Part shown: piece by piece, positions 43,449 to 52,561 of the stretch
Layout of the letters: the number at the start of each line of letters is the position of its first letter
Numbering within the stretch: position 1 is the stretch's first letter
Origin: CAYNRA01 sp046296415
GTDB lineage: Bacteria; Bacteroidota; Bacteroidia; Cytophagales; Spirosomataceae
Length of the DNA stretch: 64,000 bases
NCBI GenBank assembly: GCA_046296415.1
Contig: JBKBLN010000005.1
Coordinates: forward strand, 38,766-102,765
Direction of reading: 5' to 3'
The notes under the pieces: model-generated
What the model was told of the DNA's origin: nothing
Seen by the model: the letters and a program-made list of their open reading frames with translations, nothing else
Databases searched by the model: none
Made by a program: the position numbers and the translations under genes

Positions 43449-46313
43449 ATGTTTGACGAGTTAGAGGTTCAACTTTCAGGTAAGCTGTATTGGAAAGATA
43501 CGACGGAACATCGGTCTGTGCGTAGTGCCTATGCGACGGACGCATCTGTTTATTCTGAATATCCAAGGGCTGTGGCCATTCCAGCTCATGTGGACGACGT
43601 ACGAACCTTAGTCCGTTGGGCAAGAGAACATAAGCAATCTTTGATTCCCCGAGCAGCGGGCACTTCGTTGGCAGGCCAAGTGGTTGGGTCGGGAATTGTT
43701 GTGGATGTTTCGCGGAATTTCAATCAAATTTTGGAAATAAATACCGAAGATGGTTGGGTCATGGTGGAACCTGGGGTTATTCGGGACGATTTAAATCATC
43801 AGCTGAAACCCACCGGGTTGTTTTTTGGTCCGGAGACATCCACCGCAAGCCGCGCAATGATTGGGGGAATGATCGGTAATAATTCATGTGGATTACATTC
43901 CTTGCGCTGGGGAACTACCCGTGATCAGCTTTTGGGGGTAGAGGCCGTGTTATCGACTGGGGAGTTGGTTTGGATAGACGAAGAAGGAATTCACGGAAGC
44001 TCGGTGGGGTGGGTTCGGGACGTATTCCAATTGGTAAACGAAAATGCGGAGTTGATTGCGGAGAGGTCACCTAAAAGCACGGTGACTCGGCGAAATACAG
44101 GATATGCCTTGGATGCATTATTGGATAACCGCCAATCGTCTATCGTACCATTGATTGCCGGTTCTGAAGGAACACTGGTTTTTATTACGAAGGCAAAACT
44201 ACGTCTTCGGCCGTTACCTCCCCCATTTGTCGCAGTAGTGGCGGTGCATTGTCATTCACTTCGGGAGTCGTTAGAGCTTAATTTATTGGCCTTGGCACAT
44301 GGCTGCGAGGCATCGGAGTTGGTGGATGATGTAATTTTAGAATATGCGAAACAGCACCCAACCCAACGCACCAATAGTCAGTTTTTAGTCGGGGAGCCCA
44401 AAGCTATTTTGATGGTTGAGTTTTTCGGTGCAGACGAAGAAAGCATACAAACGTCTTGCCGAGGATTTATAGAATCTTGCCGGAATGCTGGGAAGGGTTT
44501 CGCTTTTCCGATCCTTCAAGGCGAAGAAACGAAGCAGGCATGGGAGCTGAGAAAAGCAGGATTAGGACTGATCCGTAATATTCCTGGGGATATTCAACCT
44601 GTGAATTTAATTGAAGATTGTGCGGTAGCCGTCGAGGATTTACCAGATTACATGGACGACTTGACGGATATCTTGACTCGCCATGGGGTTACCTTTTCGG
44701 TGTATGCTCATGCAGGGGCAGGTGAGTTACATGTCGAACCCCTACTAAATTTAAAAGACGAAAAAGGACGGACGTTATTCCGGGAAATTTTGGCTGAGAC
44801 GTCTGAGTTGATCAAAAAATACCGTGGGTCTTTGTCTGGTGAACATGGAGATGGGCGGTTACGAGGGGAGTTCATCCCTGTCGTGATGGGACATGAAATG
44901 TTGGCGTTGTTTCGGCAGGTAAAACATATTTTTGATCCAGACGGTCTCTTTAATCCTGGAAAAATTGTGGATACCCCTCCAATGGATGCATTCTTGCGGG
45001 TGGATGAGCAACCGACGCTTCCATTGCCTTCCACAACCTTTGGCTATGGCGAACAAGAAAATATTCTGAGATTGGCTGAAAAATGTTCAGGATCAGGGGA
45101 TTGTCGAAAAACAGAGCTAACCGGAGGAACCATGTGCCCGAGTTTCATGGCCACCCGGGAAGAGCAACACAGCACACGAGCCCGTGCGAATGCCCTGCGT
45201 TCTTATTTTACACGACCCACAGGGGAAAGAAAGGAAGAAGTGAAACAAACACTTGATTTGTGTTTGTCTTGCAAAGCCTGTCAGACCGAATGTCCTTCGT
45301 CTGTGGATATCACCCAAATGAAGGCGGATTTCCTACAACATGTGTATGATCGTGAAGGAATTCCGCTTCGGAGTCGATTAGTGGGATATTTCCCTCTATT
45401 GATGAACTGGAGCCAACCGTTTGCCATCTTGTTTAATTACCTGTTTGAGACCCCGTGGATACGCCGTATTATTCATTCCTTGATTGGTTTTCATCCGGAT
45501 CGCTCCATGCCACGCTTAGGAAAAACGACTGTACTTGGTTGGTGGAAAAAAAGGGGGGCACAGACAAAAAATACAGAAGCCAAGCCCTTGGTCTATTTAT
45601 TTTTAGATGAGTTTACGAATTTTCAGGATGTATCGCTTGGGATTAAAACTATTCAATTGATCGAGAAACTTGGGTATCGGGTCGACATTCTGAATCATGT
45701 CGAAAGTGGTCGGACGTATCTGTCCAAAGGACTGGTTCGGCAGGCTAAACAAAAGGCAGAAAAGAATGTGGAGGTACTGGCTCCCTTTATTTCAGAGGAG
45801 ACGCCTTTAATTGGAATTGAACCCTCAGCGATATTAACTTTTCGAGATGAATATCCAAAGTTAGTGTCGGCGCCATACCAGGCAAAGGCTCGACACATGG
45901 CCGAGCATACATTTTTGTTTGAGGAATGGTTTAATCGGGAGGCTACTCGGGGAAATATTGAAAAGACCCAATTTACATTGGAGGAACGTTTGGTTAAACT
46001 GCATGTACATTGTCATCAAAAAGCGATTTCGGGCCCCCTAGAGGCTAAAAAAGCACTTTCCTTTGTAAAAAACTATCGCGTTCAGTTGATCCCTTCAGGC
46101 TGTTGTGGGATGGCGGGATCGTTTGGATATGAAAAGGAGCATTTTGAGATCAGTCAGCAAATAAGTGAATTGGTTTTATTTCCTACCATACGGACACAGC
46201 CGCTATCCACCTTGATCGCGGCCACGGGCACGAGTTGTCGTCACCAAATTTGGGATGGGATCCAGCGGGAGTCGTATCATCCCATCGAAATTTTACATGA
46301 CGCGTGTATTTAA
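43449..46313 (+). CDS. FAD-linked oxidase fused to Fe-S and CCG domains (D-2-hydroxyacid dehydrogenase, YdiJ/Dld-like)
   Basis: This 954-aa protein has an N-terminal FAD-binding PCMH domain (about 40-230; SLIPRAAGTSLAGQVVG, ASRAMIGGMIGNNSCG), a FAD-linked oxidase C-terminal domain (about 270-510; VYAHAGAGELHVEP, LSGEHGDGRLRGEF), a ferredoxin-like domain with CSGSGDC and CLSCKACQTECPSSV motifs, and CCG-type domains at the C-terminus (VHCHQKAISG, IPSGCCGMAGSFGYEKEHFE). This is the layout of YdiJ/Dld-like enzymes that oxidise D-lactate, D-2-hydroxyglutarate or related acids. The substrate is unproven. It starts 3 bases after the Wzz-like gene, so it is probably in the same transcript despite unrelated chemistry. 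Confidence 0.92.
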   Translation: MFDELEVQLSGKLYWKDTTEHRSVRSAYATDASVYSEYPRAVAIPAHVDDVRTLVRWAREHKQSLIPRAAGTSLAGQVVGSGIVVDVSRNFNQILEINTEDGWVMVEPGVIRDDLNHQLKPTGLFFGPETSTASRAMIGGMIGNNSCGLHSLRWGTTRDQLLGVEAVLSTGELVWIDEEGIHGSSVGWVRDVFQLVNENAELIAERSPKSTVTRRNTGYALDALLDNRQSSIVPLIAGSEGTLVFITKAKLRLRPLPPPFVAVVAVHCHSLRESLELNLLALAHGCEASELVDDVILEYAKQHPTQRTNSQFLVGEPKAILMVEFFGADEESIQTSCRGFIESCRNAGKGFAFPILQGEETKQAWELRKAGLGLIRNIPGDIQPVNLIEDCAVAVEDLPDYMDDLTDILTRHGVTFSVYAHAGAGELHVEPLLNLKDEKGRTLFREILAETSELIKKYRGSLSGEHGDGRLRGEFIPVVMGHEMLALFRQVKHIFDPDGLFNPGKIVDTPPMDAFLRVDEQPTLPLPSTTFGYGEQENILRLAEKCSGSGDCRKTELTGGTMCPSFMATREEQHSTRARANALRSYFTRPTGERKEEVKQTLDLCLSCKACQTECPSSVDITQMKADFLQHVYDREGIPLRSRLVGYFPLLMNWSQPFAILFNYLFETPWIRRIIHSLIGFHPDRSMPRLGKTTVLGWWKKRGAQTKNTEAKPLVYLFLDEFTNFQDVSLGIKTIQLIEKLGYRVDILNHVESGRTYLSKGLVRQAKQKAEKNVEVLAPFISEETPLIGIEPSAILTFRDEYPKLVSAPYQAKARHMAEHTFLFEEWFNREATRGNIEKTQFTLEERLVKLHVHCHQKAISGPLEAKKALSFVKNYRVQLIPSGCCGMAGSFGYEKEHFEISQQISELVLFPTIRTQPLSTLIAATGTSCRHQIWDGIQRESYHPIEILHDACI

Positions 46314-47770
46314 ATTCGCCGGAAACCTTTGTATTCTATTTTTCCATGTCCTAGTACCAACTCATGTTGAACACAAGCTGGGATTTCCTCTGCATAGTGA
46401 GACACGTAAATGAGCGTTTTGTTTAATTTCAACGTGATGTCGGATACCAAATCGCGAAAAAATGTCATTTGGGAATGATCTAGACCTTGGCATGGCTCAT
46501 CCAAAATCAATACTTCCGGGTTTTTTACGAGCGCACGGGCCAATAAGGCCAATCGTTGTTCACTTTGAGACAAATCTTGGAGACGATCGGACAGTTTATT
46601 TTCCAGACTCACCCAAGTAGCGACCTGTTGAATTCTATCTTTCTGTTCACCAGATAAGGAACGGAAAAGACCCGTAGCGTCGAAAAATCCAGATCCAATT
46701 ATTTTCCACACCGGACTGGACTTATCCACAAAAAGATGAATTTCTGGGGAAACGAGTCCGATTCGTTTTTTTATATCCCAAATACTTTCTCCGGTACCTC
46801 GTTTTCGATCAAATAAGGTGATATCATTTTGATAAGCCTGGGGGTGATCGGCGGCCAAAAGGGAGAGTAACGTACTTTTTCCAGATCCGTTGGCTCCTAG
46901 GAGTGCCCAAGTTTCGCCGGGTTTAACGGTCCAATGTATGTCTTGAAGTATGGATTTTTCTCCATACTGAACCTTTACGTTGGTCAGTTGAAAAATAGTA
47001 GAGTAGCTTTCCTGATGCCGTGGCCAGCGAGATAGATCGGGCAAGGTCCGTTTCGGAGGTTCTTCCAGCGGAGTTGTTGGATTTTTAAATACCTTTCCGG
47101 CATCAAAACGCCATTCTTGATCGAAGTTTGTCGGTCGGTCGGATGCATCACATATCAACACAACGGCTTGACTTAATGTGGATAACGTCTCTTTAAGAAG
47201 TTGGCGAGTGGGCACATCCAAACCGACAAATGGTTGATCCAATAACAATACCTTGGGATGCCTCATCCAACTTAATGCCAGTAAAGCTCGTCGGGTTTCT
47301 CCATTGGAAAGGCTCACGATAGGATGATGAAGGAGATGATTTAATTGAAAAAGGTCACATCCGGCTTGAAAAGTTTGAGGATCAAACCGCATAGAAGGGA
47401 GATCAATGGATCGATCGTCTACTGTATCCAGGGGTTTTACTTGGCCTTGTAAAACCTCCCATAACTTGGGTGCTCGCTCGGCATCTTGGCTTTGGTAGCG
47501 TTGCTGATAATACAAAAAAGATTGCCTTACCCATCGATCGAATCGATAATCTCGTTCGACTAGTTGAACTTGGCCTGGGACATGTACACGAATTTTTCCT
47601 TGATGAGGAAATAACCTTCCCGCTAAAACATCAAGGAATGTACTTTTCCCTGATCCACTCCAGCCGGAAACCCACCATTTTTCACCGCTTTTTATTTCTC
47701 CCGAAAAAGGGTGACTAAGTGTTTTTTTTCCTCGTGCGAGCACCAAATGGTCCCATTCAATCAACAGCAT
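46310..47770 (-). CDS. ModF-like protein with two ABC ATPase domains
   Basis: From ATG 47770 this is a 486-aa protein with two nucleotide-binding domains. The first has Walker A SGWSGSGKSTFLD and signature VSLSNGETRRALLALSW with Walker B VLLLDQPFVGLD. The second has LGANGSGKSTLLS, LSQSEQRLALLARALV and ILDEPCQGLDH with YVSHYAEEIP. The absence of a permease and the tandem domains match ModF/PhrA, associated with molybdate physiology in some bacteria. It is the last gene of the molybdenum cofactor cluster, overlapping moaC by 14 bases. The start at 47857 is rejected because it would run into moaC. The stop overlaps that of the FAD/Fe-S gene by 4 bases on the opposite strand. Confidence 0.87.
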   Translation of the reverse strand: MLLIEWDHLVLARGKKTLSHPFSGEIKSGEKWWVSGWSGSGKSTFLDVLAGRLFPHQGKIRVHVPGQVQLVERDYRFDRWVRQSFLYYQQRYQSQDAERAPKLWEVLQGQVKPLDTVDDRSIDLPSMRFDPQTFQAGCDLFQLNHLLHHPIVSLSNGETRRALLALSWMRHPKVLLLDQPFVGLDVPTRQLLKETLSTLSQAVVLICDASDRPTNFDQEWRFDAGKVFKNPTTPLEEPPKRTLPDLSRWPRHQESYSTIFQLTNVKVQYGEKSILQDIHWTVKPGETWALLGANGSGKSTLLSLLAADHPQAYQNDITLFDRKRGTGESIWDIKKRIGLVSPEIHLFVDKSSPVWKIIGSGFFDATGLFRSLSGEQKDRIQQVATWVSLENKLSDRLQDLSQSEQRLALLARALVKNPEVLILDEPCQGLDHSQMTFFRDLVSDITLKLNKTLIYVSHYAEEIPACVQHELVLGHGKIEYKGFRRI

Positions 47771-48239
47771 AGGTAAAGTCGTTTTTCCCTCCTGTTTTGG
47801 AGAGGAGTCGAGTTTCACGAATACAAATATGGTGAGAGAGCGCTTTGCACATATCATAGATGGTAAGGGCGGCCAAACTTGCCCCTACCAATGCCTCCAT
47901 TTCAATCCCGGTTTTGGCTGTTACCTCTGCTTGGCATTGGATGATGACCTCATCTTTGTCGTTGGTTTGAATAGTAATGTGGCAATGATCCAGCCCGATG
48001 GGGTGGCAAAGTGGTATTAGTTCTCCTGTTTTTTTGGCGGCCATGATTCCAGCAATGATGGCTGTTTGAAAGATGGATCCTTTGCCCGTGGTAAATTGTT
48101 GCTCACTCAATGCTTGAAATACCTCTGTCCCTAGGTGAACGATACTTTGGGCCAGGGCGATTCGGTGGGTAGGCGTTTTGGGGGTTGTATTGACCATGGA
48201 GGCTTGTCCTTGGTTGTCAACGTGTGAAAATGCTGCCAT
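47757..48239 (-). CDS. moaC: Cyclic pyranopterin monophosphate synthase MoaC
   Basis: MoaC converts the MoaA product (3',8-cyclo-GTP) to cyclic pyranopterin monophosphate. The 160-aa protein shows the family segments IAGIMAAKKTGELIPLCHPI, EVTAKTGIEMEALVGASLAALTIYDM in parts, and DMCKALSHH. The conserved Lys-Thr-Gly-Ile-Glu-Met motif is part of the active site. It lies 9 bases downstream of moeA and overlaps the ModF-like gene start. A MoaB/MogA gene is absent from this cluster. Confidence 0.96.
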   Translation of the reverse strand: MAAFSHVDNQGQASMVNTTPKTPTHRIALAQSIVHLGTEVFQALSEQQFTTGKGSIFQTAIIAGIMAAKKTGELIPLCHPIGLDHCHITIQTNDKDEVIIQCQAEVTAKTGIEMEALVGASLAALTIYDMCKALSHHICIRETRLLSKTGGKNDFTYAVD

Positions 48240-48248
48240 AGTAGTTTT

Positions 48249-49436
48249 TTATTTCGATCGCCAAAGGGGGAAAACGGTACCTGCTTCAAAAGTACATTCA
48301 CCCGGTGGAATTTCTAAGAATCCATCAACTCGAGCTAGATTGACTAGATCACCCGACCCATTACCTGGCGTAGGAATTGCCCACGTCTTGCCATCTTTCA
48401 CAAACAAGGTAACTTGCAGAAAATAGGTAAGGGGTAATTGATGGTGAAATGATTCAGATAAAATAGCCTCTTCTTGGGTTGGAGCCATGCCAAATTGTTG
48501 CTGAATCCAGGGTAAAACATACCGAACTGTACATAAAATGGAGGAGGCTGGATTTCCGGGTAAGGCAAAAACAGCTTGATTTTTTTCGGTGGTACCAAAC
48601 CAGATCGGTTTTCCAGGTTTTTGAGCTACTCTTTGAAGATGTTTTTGCACACCTAGCTTGACCAAGATCCCGGGAACAAAATCATACTTTCCGGCGGAGA
48701 CCCCACCTGTTAGCAAAATGATGTCATGGGTCCAATGCAGACTCAGCATCTGTTCCATTTGAATGGGATCATCAGGCACATGCAATAAGGTGATTTTTCC
48801 AACCCAAGGTTGAAGCATAGCACTGAGCGCATAGCTATTGGACGACCGGATCTGAAAGGCTTCAGGTGTTTGGTGAATAGGAACAATTTCTTCTCCAGAG
48901 GAAACAATCAATACAGAGGGCTTTTGGTAAACAAGGACTTGGTCATTCCCCACAGAGGCCCCAATGCCTATGGCGGTGGGATGTAGGCGCGTTCCTTTTG
49001 GTACAAGTACGTCAGATGGTCGGCTGTCTTGCCCTTTGGTGTGAATATTTTGTCCTTTTTTAATGGTAATGCCGGGTACTATTTTCCATGTTTCTTCTTC
49101 TTGAATGATGTCCTCATACCGAATGACGGTATTACAACCTGGAGGCAACATCGCACCTGTCATCACTTCTATAACATCTTCTGGATTCTGAAGGGAGGCG
49201 GGGTATTCACCTGCTCGTACGATGGTTTGCCGACGAAAGGGTCGGGCAGGGTCGAATCGATCAAAATCGATGGCTATGCCATCCATAGTCACGCGGTCAT
49301 ACGGGGGCAAATCTCGGTCTGCCAGAATATCTTCCGCTAGAATCTCGCCCAGAGCGTCGGGAAGGGGAATGGACTTGGTTGGCCAAGGAAATGAAATCGA
49401 TTGAATGATGTGGGTGGCTTGCTCGACAGATATCAT
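48249..49436 (-). CDS. moeA: Molybdopterin molybdotransferase MoeA
   Basis: MoeA inserts molybdate into the adenylylated pterin. The 395-aa protein contains DLPPYDRVTMDGIAIDF near residue 40 (the DNSxMDG-like motif), VIEVMTGAMLPPGCNTVIRYED in parts, ILLTGGVSAGKYDFVPG, and FALPGNPASSILCTVRYVLP, all characteristic MoeA sequences. The C-terminal domain is present, so the length is complete. It sits between moaA (8 bases) and moaC (9 bases) in a tight operon. Confidence 0.96.
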   Translation of the reverse strand: MISVEQATHIIQSISFPWPTKSIPLPDALGEILAEDILADRDLPPYDRVTMDGIAIDFDRFDPARPFRRQTIVRAGEYPASLQNPEDVIEVMTGAMLPPGCNTVIRYEDIIQEEETWKIVPGITIKKGQNIHTKGQDSRPSDVLVPKGTRLHPTAIGIGASVGNDQVLVYQKPSVLIVSSGEEIVPIHQTPEAFQIRSSNSYALSAMLQPWVGKITLLHVPDDPIQMEQMLSLHWTHDIILLTGGVSAGKYDFVPGILVKLGVQKHLQRVAQKPGKPIWFGTTEKNQAVFALPGNPASSILCTVRYVLPWIQQQFGMAPTQEEAILSESFHHQLPLTYFLQVTLFVKDGKTWAIPTPGNGSGDLVNLARVDGFLEIPPGECTFEAGTVFPLWRSK

Positions 49437-49444
49437 AGGGTAAA

Positions 49445-50422
49445 TTAACCTCCAATAGTGGTCATGGATTCTGTAACTAGAGATGTTCTATTTTGTTCGG
49501 CTTCAAAACCATCTTTTGGACGATGATTTAGGTGAAACAAGAGAAAGTTTCGAAGTGCATCATCGTCTGGCTGACTTCGCATGACGTCCCGGATGGATCC
49601 AACACCTTCGTCATACAAACAGGTTTTTAATTGACCTGTGGCCGTGACTCGGATCCGATTGCAGGTACCACAAAAGGTACGGCTAAAGGCCGCAATTATG
49701 CCTAATTCTCCCTGAAAACCAGGTACTTGATACCGATTTGCCGTACCGAAAGGCTCCATGGGTAGAGACGTTAGATCTGGAAAGGCCTCCTTGAGCTTGG
49801 CCAAAATTCGTGTATGGGATAGAAAGGAATCATTTCCTCCTTGTCCATTAAAGGGCATCTCTTCGATGAATCGTACCGAAACAGGGAATTGTTGTGCCAA
49901 TTGAGCTAGCGGAATGATTTGATCTTCGTTTTTCCCAGCCATGACGACTGCATTGATTTTCGTGGGAATTTCGGCCTCAATCAACTGATGAAAGGTCTCC
50001 AGGACGAGAGGGAGTTCATCGCGGCGTGTCATGGTATAAAAAGCGTGTCGGTCCAATGAATCAAGACTTAGATTGACCGAACGAATCCCCAGTGATTTCA
50101 GCTGTGGAATGAATGGGGCTGTCAGGGTGCCATTGGTGGTGAGATGAATGTGTTGTATGCCCTCTAGGACTGAAATCTGTTCTACAAGTGACATAAAGTC
50201 CTTTCGAATGAAAGGTTCACCTCCGGTGAGTCGAACCTTGGAAATACCTAAACTGGCCATCACACGCAGAAGCCGAAGGATTTCCTCATAGGAAAGAATT
50301 TCCTTTTTTTTCAGAAACTGAATCCCCTCAGCCGGCATACAATAAAAACAGCGTAGGTTGCAGCGATCCGTCACTGCAAGCCGAACGTATTGAATGGGGC
50401 GACCGTGGTTATCAAATAGCAT
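49445..50422 (-). CDS. moaA: GTP 3',8-cyclase MoaA (radical SAM)
   Basis: MoaA starts molybdenum cofactor synthesis by rearranging GTP with S-adenosylmethionine radical chemistry. The 325-aa protein has the first [4Fe-4S] site in TDRCNLRCFYCMP (Cys21, Cys25, Cys28), the VRLTGGEPFIRKD motif, the second cluster site in CGTCNRIRVTATGQLKTCLY, and the conserved C-terminal Gly-Gly (TTIGG) needed for activity. It is the first gene of the cluster moaA-moeA-moaC-modF-like. The genes moaD, moaE and mobA are not present here and would have to be elsewhere. Confidence 0.97.
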   Translation of the reverse strand: MLFDNHGRPIQYVRLAVTDRCNLRCFYCMPAEGIQFLKKKEILSYEEILRLLRVMASLGISKVRLTGGEPFIRKDFMSLVEQISVLEGIQHIHLTTNGTLTAPFIPQLKSLGIRSVNLSLDSLDRHAFYTMTRRDELPLVLETFHQLIEAEIPTKINAVVMAGKNEDQIIPLAQLAQQFPVSVRFIEEMPFNGQGGNDSFLSHTRILAKLKEAFPDLTSLPMEPFGTANRYQVPGFQGELGIIAAFSRTFCGTCNRIRVTATGQLKTCLYDEGVGSIRDVMRSQPDDDALRNFLLFHLNHRPKDGFEAEQNRTSLVTESMTTIGG

Positions 50423-50492
50423 AAAAGGAGCATTAGATTTAGGAACACGGAATGAATCCGTTCAATTCCCCAAGATTTTATAAAATTAGGAT

Positions 50493-50500
50493 TAATTTTG
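50493..50500 (+). promoter_or_regulatory. Candidate -7 element for prfA
   Basis: TAATTTTG matches TAnnTTTG 30 bases before the first ATG of prfA. The -33 position has no TTG. Confidence 0.35.
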
Positions 50501-50530
50501 TAAAAGATTGTAAACCCATTCTCCCAGAGT

Positions 50531-51598
50531 ATGATGATGATAGAGCAATTGGAGGCTATTCGGGAGCGATTTGAAGAGGTCTCTCAGCAGATTACGCAAC
50601 CGGAGGTGGTATCCGATATGGTGCAGTTTAAGCGCATCAGCAAAGAATATAAGGATTTAGAAAAAATTGTTAATGCCTATAAAACCTACCGGCACGTACT
50701 TGCCCAATTGGAGGAGGCAAAACAAATTTTAGAGCAAGAAAAAGATGAGGATTTTAGAGAACTTGCCAAAATAACCCTCGATGAACTTGCTCCTCAACGG
50801 GAGGAGCTGGAAGCCCATTTAAAAGAACTCCTCATCCCAAAAGACCCCAATGATTCTAAAAATATCATTTTGGAAATCCGTGCCGGAGCAGGTGGAGATG
50901 AGGCCTCTATTTTTGCCGGGGATTTATTTCGAATGTATCAGAAATTCATCGAAACACAGGGATGGAAGGTATCCATCGTGGATGTCAATGAAGGTACAGC
51001 TGGCGGATTCAAAGAGATCATTTTACAGGTAGAGGGAGAGGATGTGTATGGAAAAATGAAATTTGAATCGGGTGTACACCGGGTTCAACGGGTGCCTGCA
51101 ACGGAGTCTCAAGGACGTGTGCATACATCGGCGGCCTCGGTCGCTGTTTTACCTGAGGCCGATGAGGTGGACGTCCAGATCAACATGAATGATATTCGTG
51201 TGGATACCTTCAACTCCTCCGGTGCGGGGGGGCAGTCGGTGAATACCACCTATTCGGCTGTTCGAATGGTCCATATTCCCACAGGAATCGTAGTATCGTG
51301 CCAAGATGAGCGATCTCAGATCAAGAACCGAGAAAAAGCCCTTTCAGTCTTGCGATCTCGAATATATGAGATGGAGTTAGCCAAACATAATGCTGAAATA
51401 GCTGCCCATCGAAAGAGTTTGGTGGGCTCCGGGGATCGTTCGGATAAAATTAGAACCTATAATTATCCTCAAAGCCGTGTCACCGATCACCGCATTGGAT
51501 ACACCGTGTACAATTTGCCGGCCGTTATGGATGGCCAAATTGGTGATTTTATTGAACAATTGCGTATTGCTGAAAATGCGGAACGACTGGTTTCTTAA
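50531..51598 (+). CDS. prfA: Peptide chain release factor 1
   Basis: RF1 recognises UAA and UAG and releases the finished chain. The 355-aa protein carries the catalytic GGQ (residues 233-235 in SSGAGGQSVNTTYSAV), the RVPATESQGRVHTSAASVAVLPE segment (in parts) with the stop-recognition domain, and DHRIGYTVYNLP near the C-terminus. The N-terminus has several ATGs in a row (MMMIEQLEAI); 50531 is the first. It is followed 12 bases later by rdgB. Confidence 0.97.
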   Translation: MMMIEQLEAIRERFEEVSQQITQPEVVSDMVQFKRISKEYKDLEKIVNAYKTYRHVLAQLEEAKQILEQEKDEDFRELAKITLDELAPQREELEAHLKELLIPKDPNDSKNIILEIRAGAGGDEASIFAGDLFRMYQKFIETQGWKVSIVDVNEGTAGGFKEIILQVEGEDVYGKMKFESGVHRVQRVPATESQGRVHTSAASVAVLPEADEVDVQINMNDIRVDTFNSSGAGGQSVNTTYSAVRMVHIPTGIVVSCQDERSQIKNREKALSVLRSRIYEMELAKHNAEIAAHRKSLVGSGDRSDKIRTYNYPQSRVTDHRIGYTVYNLPAVMDGQIGDFIEQLRIAENAERLVS

Positions 51599-51610
51599 TC
51601 TACCTTACCT

Positions 51611-52195
51611 ATGAATAGAAAAATATGTCTTGCCACCCATAACGCTCATAAAGCCGAGGAACTGCAAGCCTTGCTCGGAGATCAATTTGAAATCGAGACA
51701 TTGGCCAGTTTGGGTATTACAGATGAGATACCGGAGACAGAAAACACCTTGGATGGAAATTCCCTACTGAAAGCACGAGCCGTTTGGGAAATGACCCAAA
51801 TGCCTGTATTGGCAGATGATTCGGGCTTAGAGGTAGATGCATTGAACGGAGAGCCGGGTGTTTTTTCGGCACGATATGCTGGAGAACATGGCCATCATGC
51901 TAAGAACATGGATCTCCTGTTAAAAAATATGGAAGGGATCGAAAATCGTGGAGCTCAATTCCGAACGATCATCACCTGGTGGGATGCTCAAGGGCCGGTT
52001 CAATTTGAGGGAATTGTCCGGGGACGAATTTTAACCGAGAAAGTCGGAGACCAAGGATTTGGCTATGATCCCCTATTTGTTCCAGAAGGCTTTGATCGGA
52101 CATTCGCCCAAATGAGTTTGGAAGAAAAGAATCCACTGAGCCACCGAGGCCAAGCGATTGCCAAGTGGCTGGCGTATATTCGACCTACTGATTAA
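51611..52195 (+). CDS. rdgB: XTP/dITP pyrophosphatase (non-canonical purine NTP)
   Basis: The enzyme removes ITP, dITP and XTP from the nucleotide pool. The 194-aa protein has the family motifs CLATHNAHKAEELQALLG, VLADDSGLEVDALNGEPGVFSARYAG in parts, and GDQGFGYDPLFVPEGFDRTFAQMS with EEKNPLSHRGQA. All active-site residues of the Maf/Ham1 family appear to be present. It is 12 bases after prfA, so the two are probably co-transcribed. Confidence 0.96.
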   Translation: MNRKICLATHNAHKAEELQALLGDQFEIETLASLGITDEIPETENTLDGNSLLKARAVWEMTQMPVLADDSGLEVDALNGEPGVFSARYAGEHGHHAKNMDLLLKNMEGIENRGAQFRTIITWWDAQGPVQFEGIVRGRILTEKVGDQGFGYDPLFVPEGFDRTFAQMSLEEKNPLSHRGQAIAKWLAYIRPTD

Positions 52196-52561
52196 TGCAT
52201 TGGGTCGAGGATTATCATTTTCTGGATACCTTTAAACCCGTTGCTGATAACTGAATTAGGATTGGTATTTGGGTAATTTTACTAAAAATACCACCCAATA
52301 CTAGGCTTGTCTCAAGGGACAAGTACTTTAGAAAAATGTATTGAAAATAAATGGGCTATCCTACAAAGTCAAAAAGCGCAAGCAGGGCCAACCTGTTTGC
52401 GCTTTTTCATAGGTAGTATTGTAGTTTCGTCTAAAAAGGCTTGCTTTTTGTTGATACAAAGTTGATCAAATTAAGGATCATCTGCTAGGCACAAATTATC
52501 CAAAATACATGCTATATTTACCTATTGAAGTAATATGTAAGGATTAGTGGGGTAATTGAGG
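52196..52561 (+). other. Gene-free region with folded 3' segment and terminator
   Basis: This 366-base gap has no convincing gene. Between 52264 and 52407 there are three hairpins in a row: GGTATTT/AAATACC (52264-52270 and 52286-52292), CTTGTC/GACAAG (52306-52311 and 52318-52323), and the strong terminator at 52371-52407. The stretch after it, up to the AraC start, is AT-rich and has only a partial -7 match (TATATTTA at 52513-52520). Confidence 0.4.
52371..52407 (+). terminator. Terminator downstream of rdgB
   Basis: AAAAAGCGCAAGCAGG (52371-52386) pairs with CCTGTTTGCGCTTTTT (52392-52407) with one G-T pair. It lies 175 bases after the rdgB stop, an unusually long 3' tail. Confidence 0.82.

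Noticed and set aside
52345..52416. Small frame running through the terminator after rdgB
   Set aside because: It is about 22 codons long and reads through both arms of the hairpin, so coding is unlikely.
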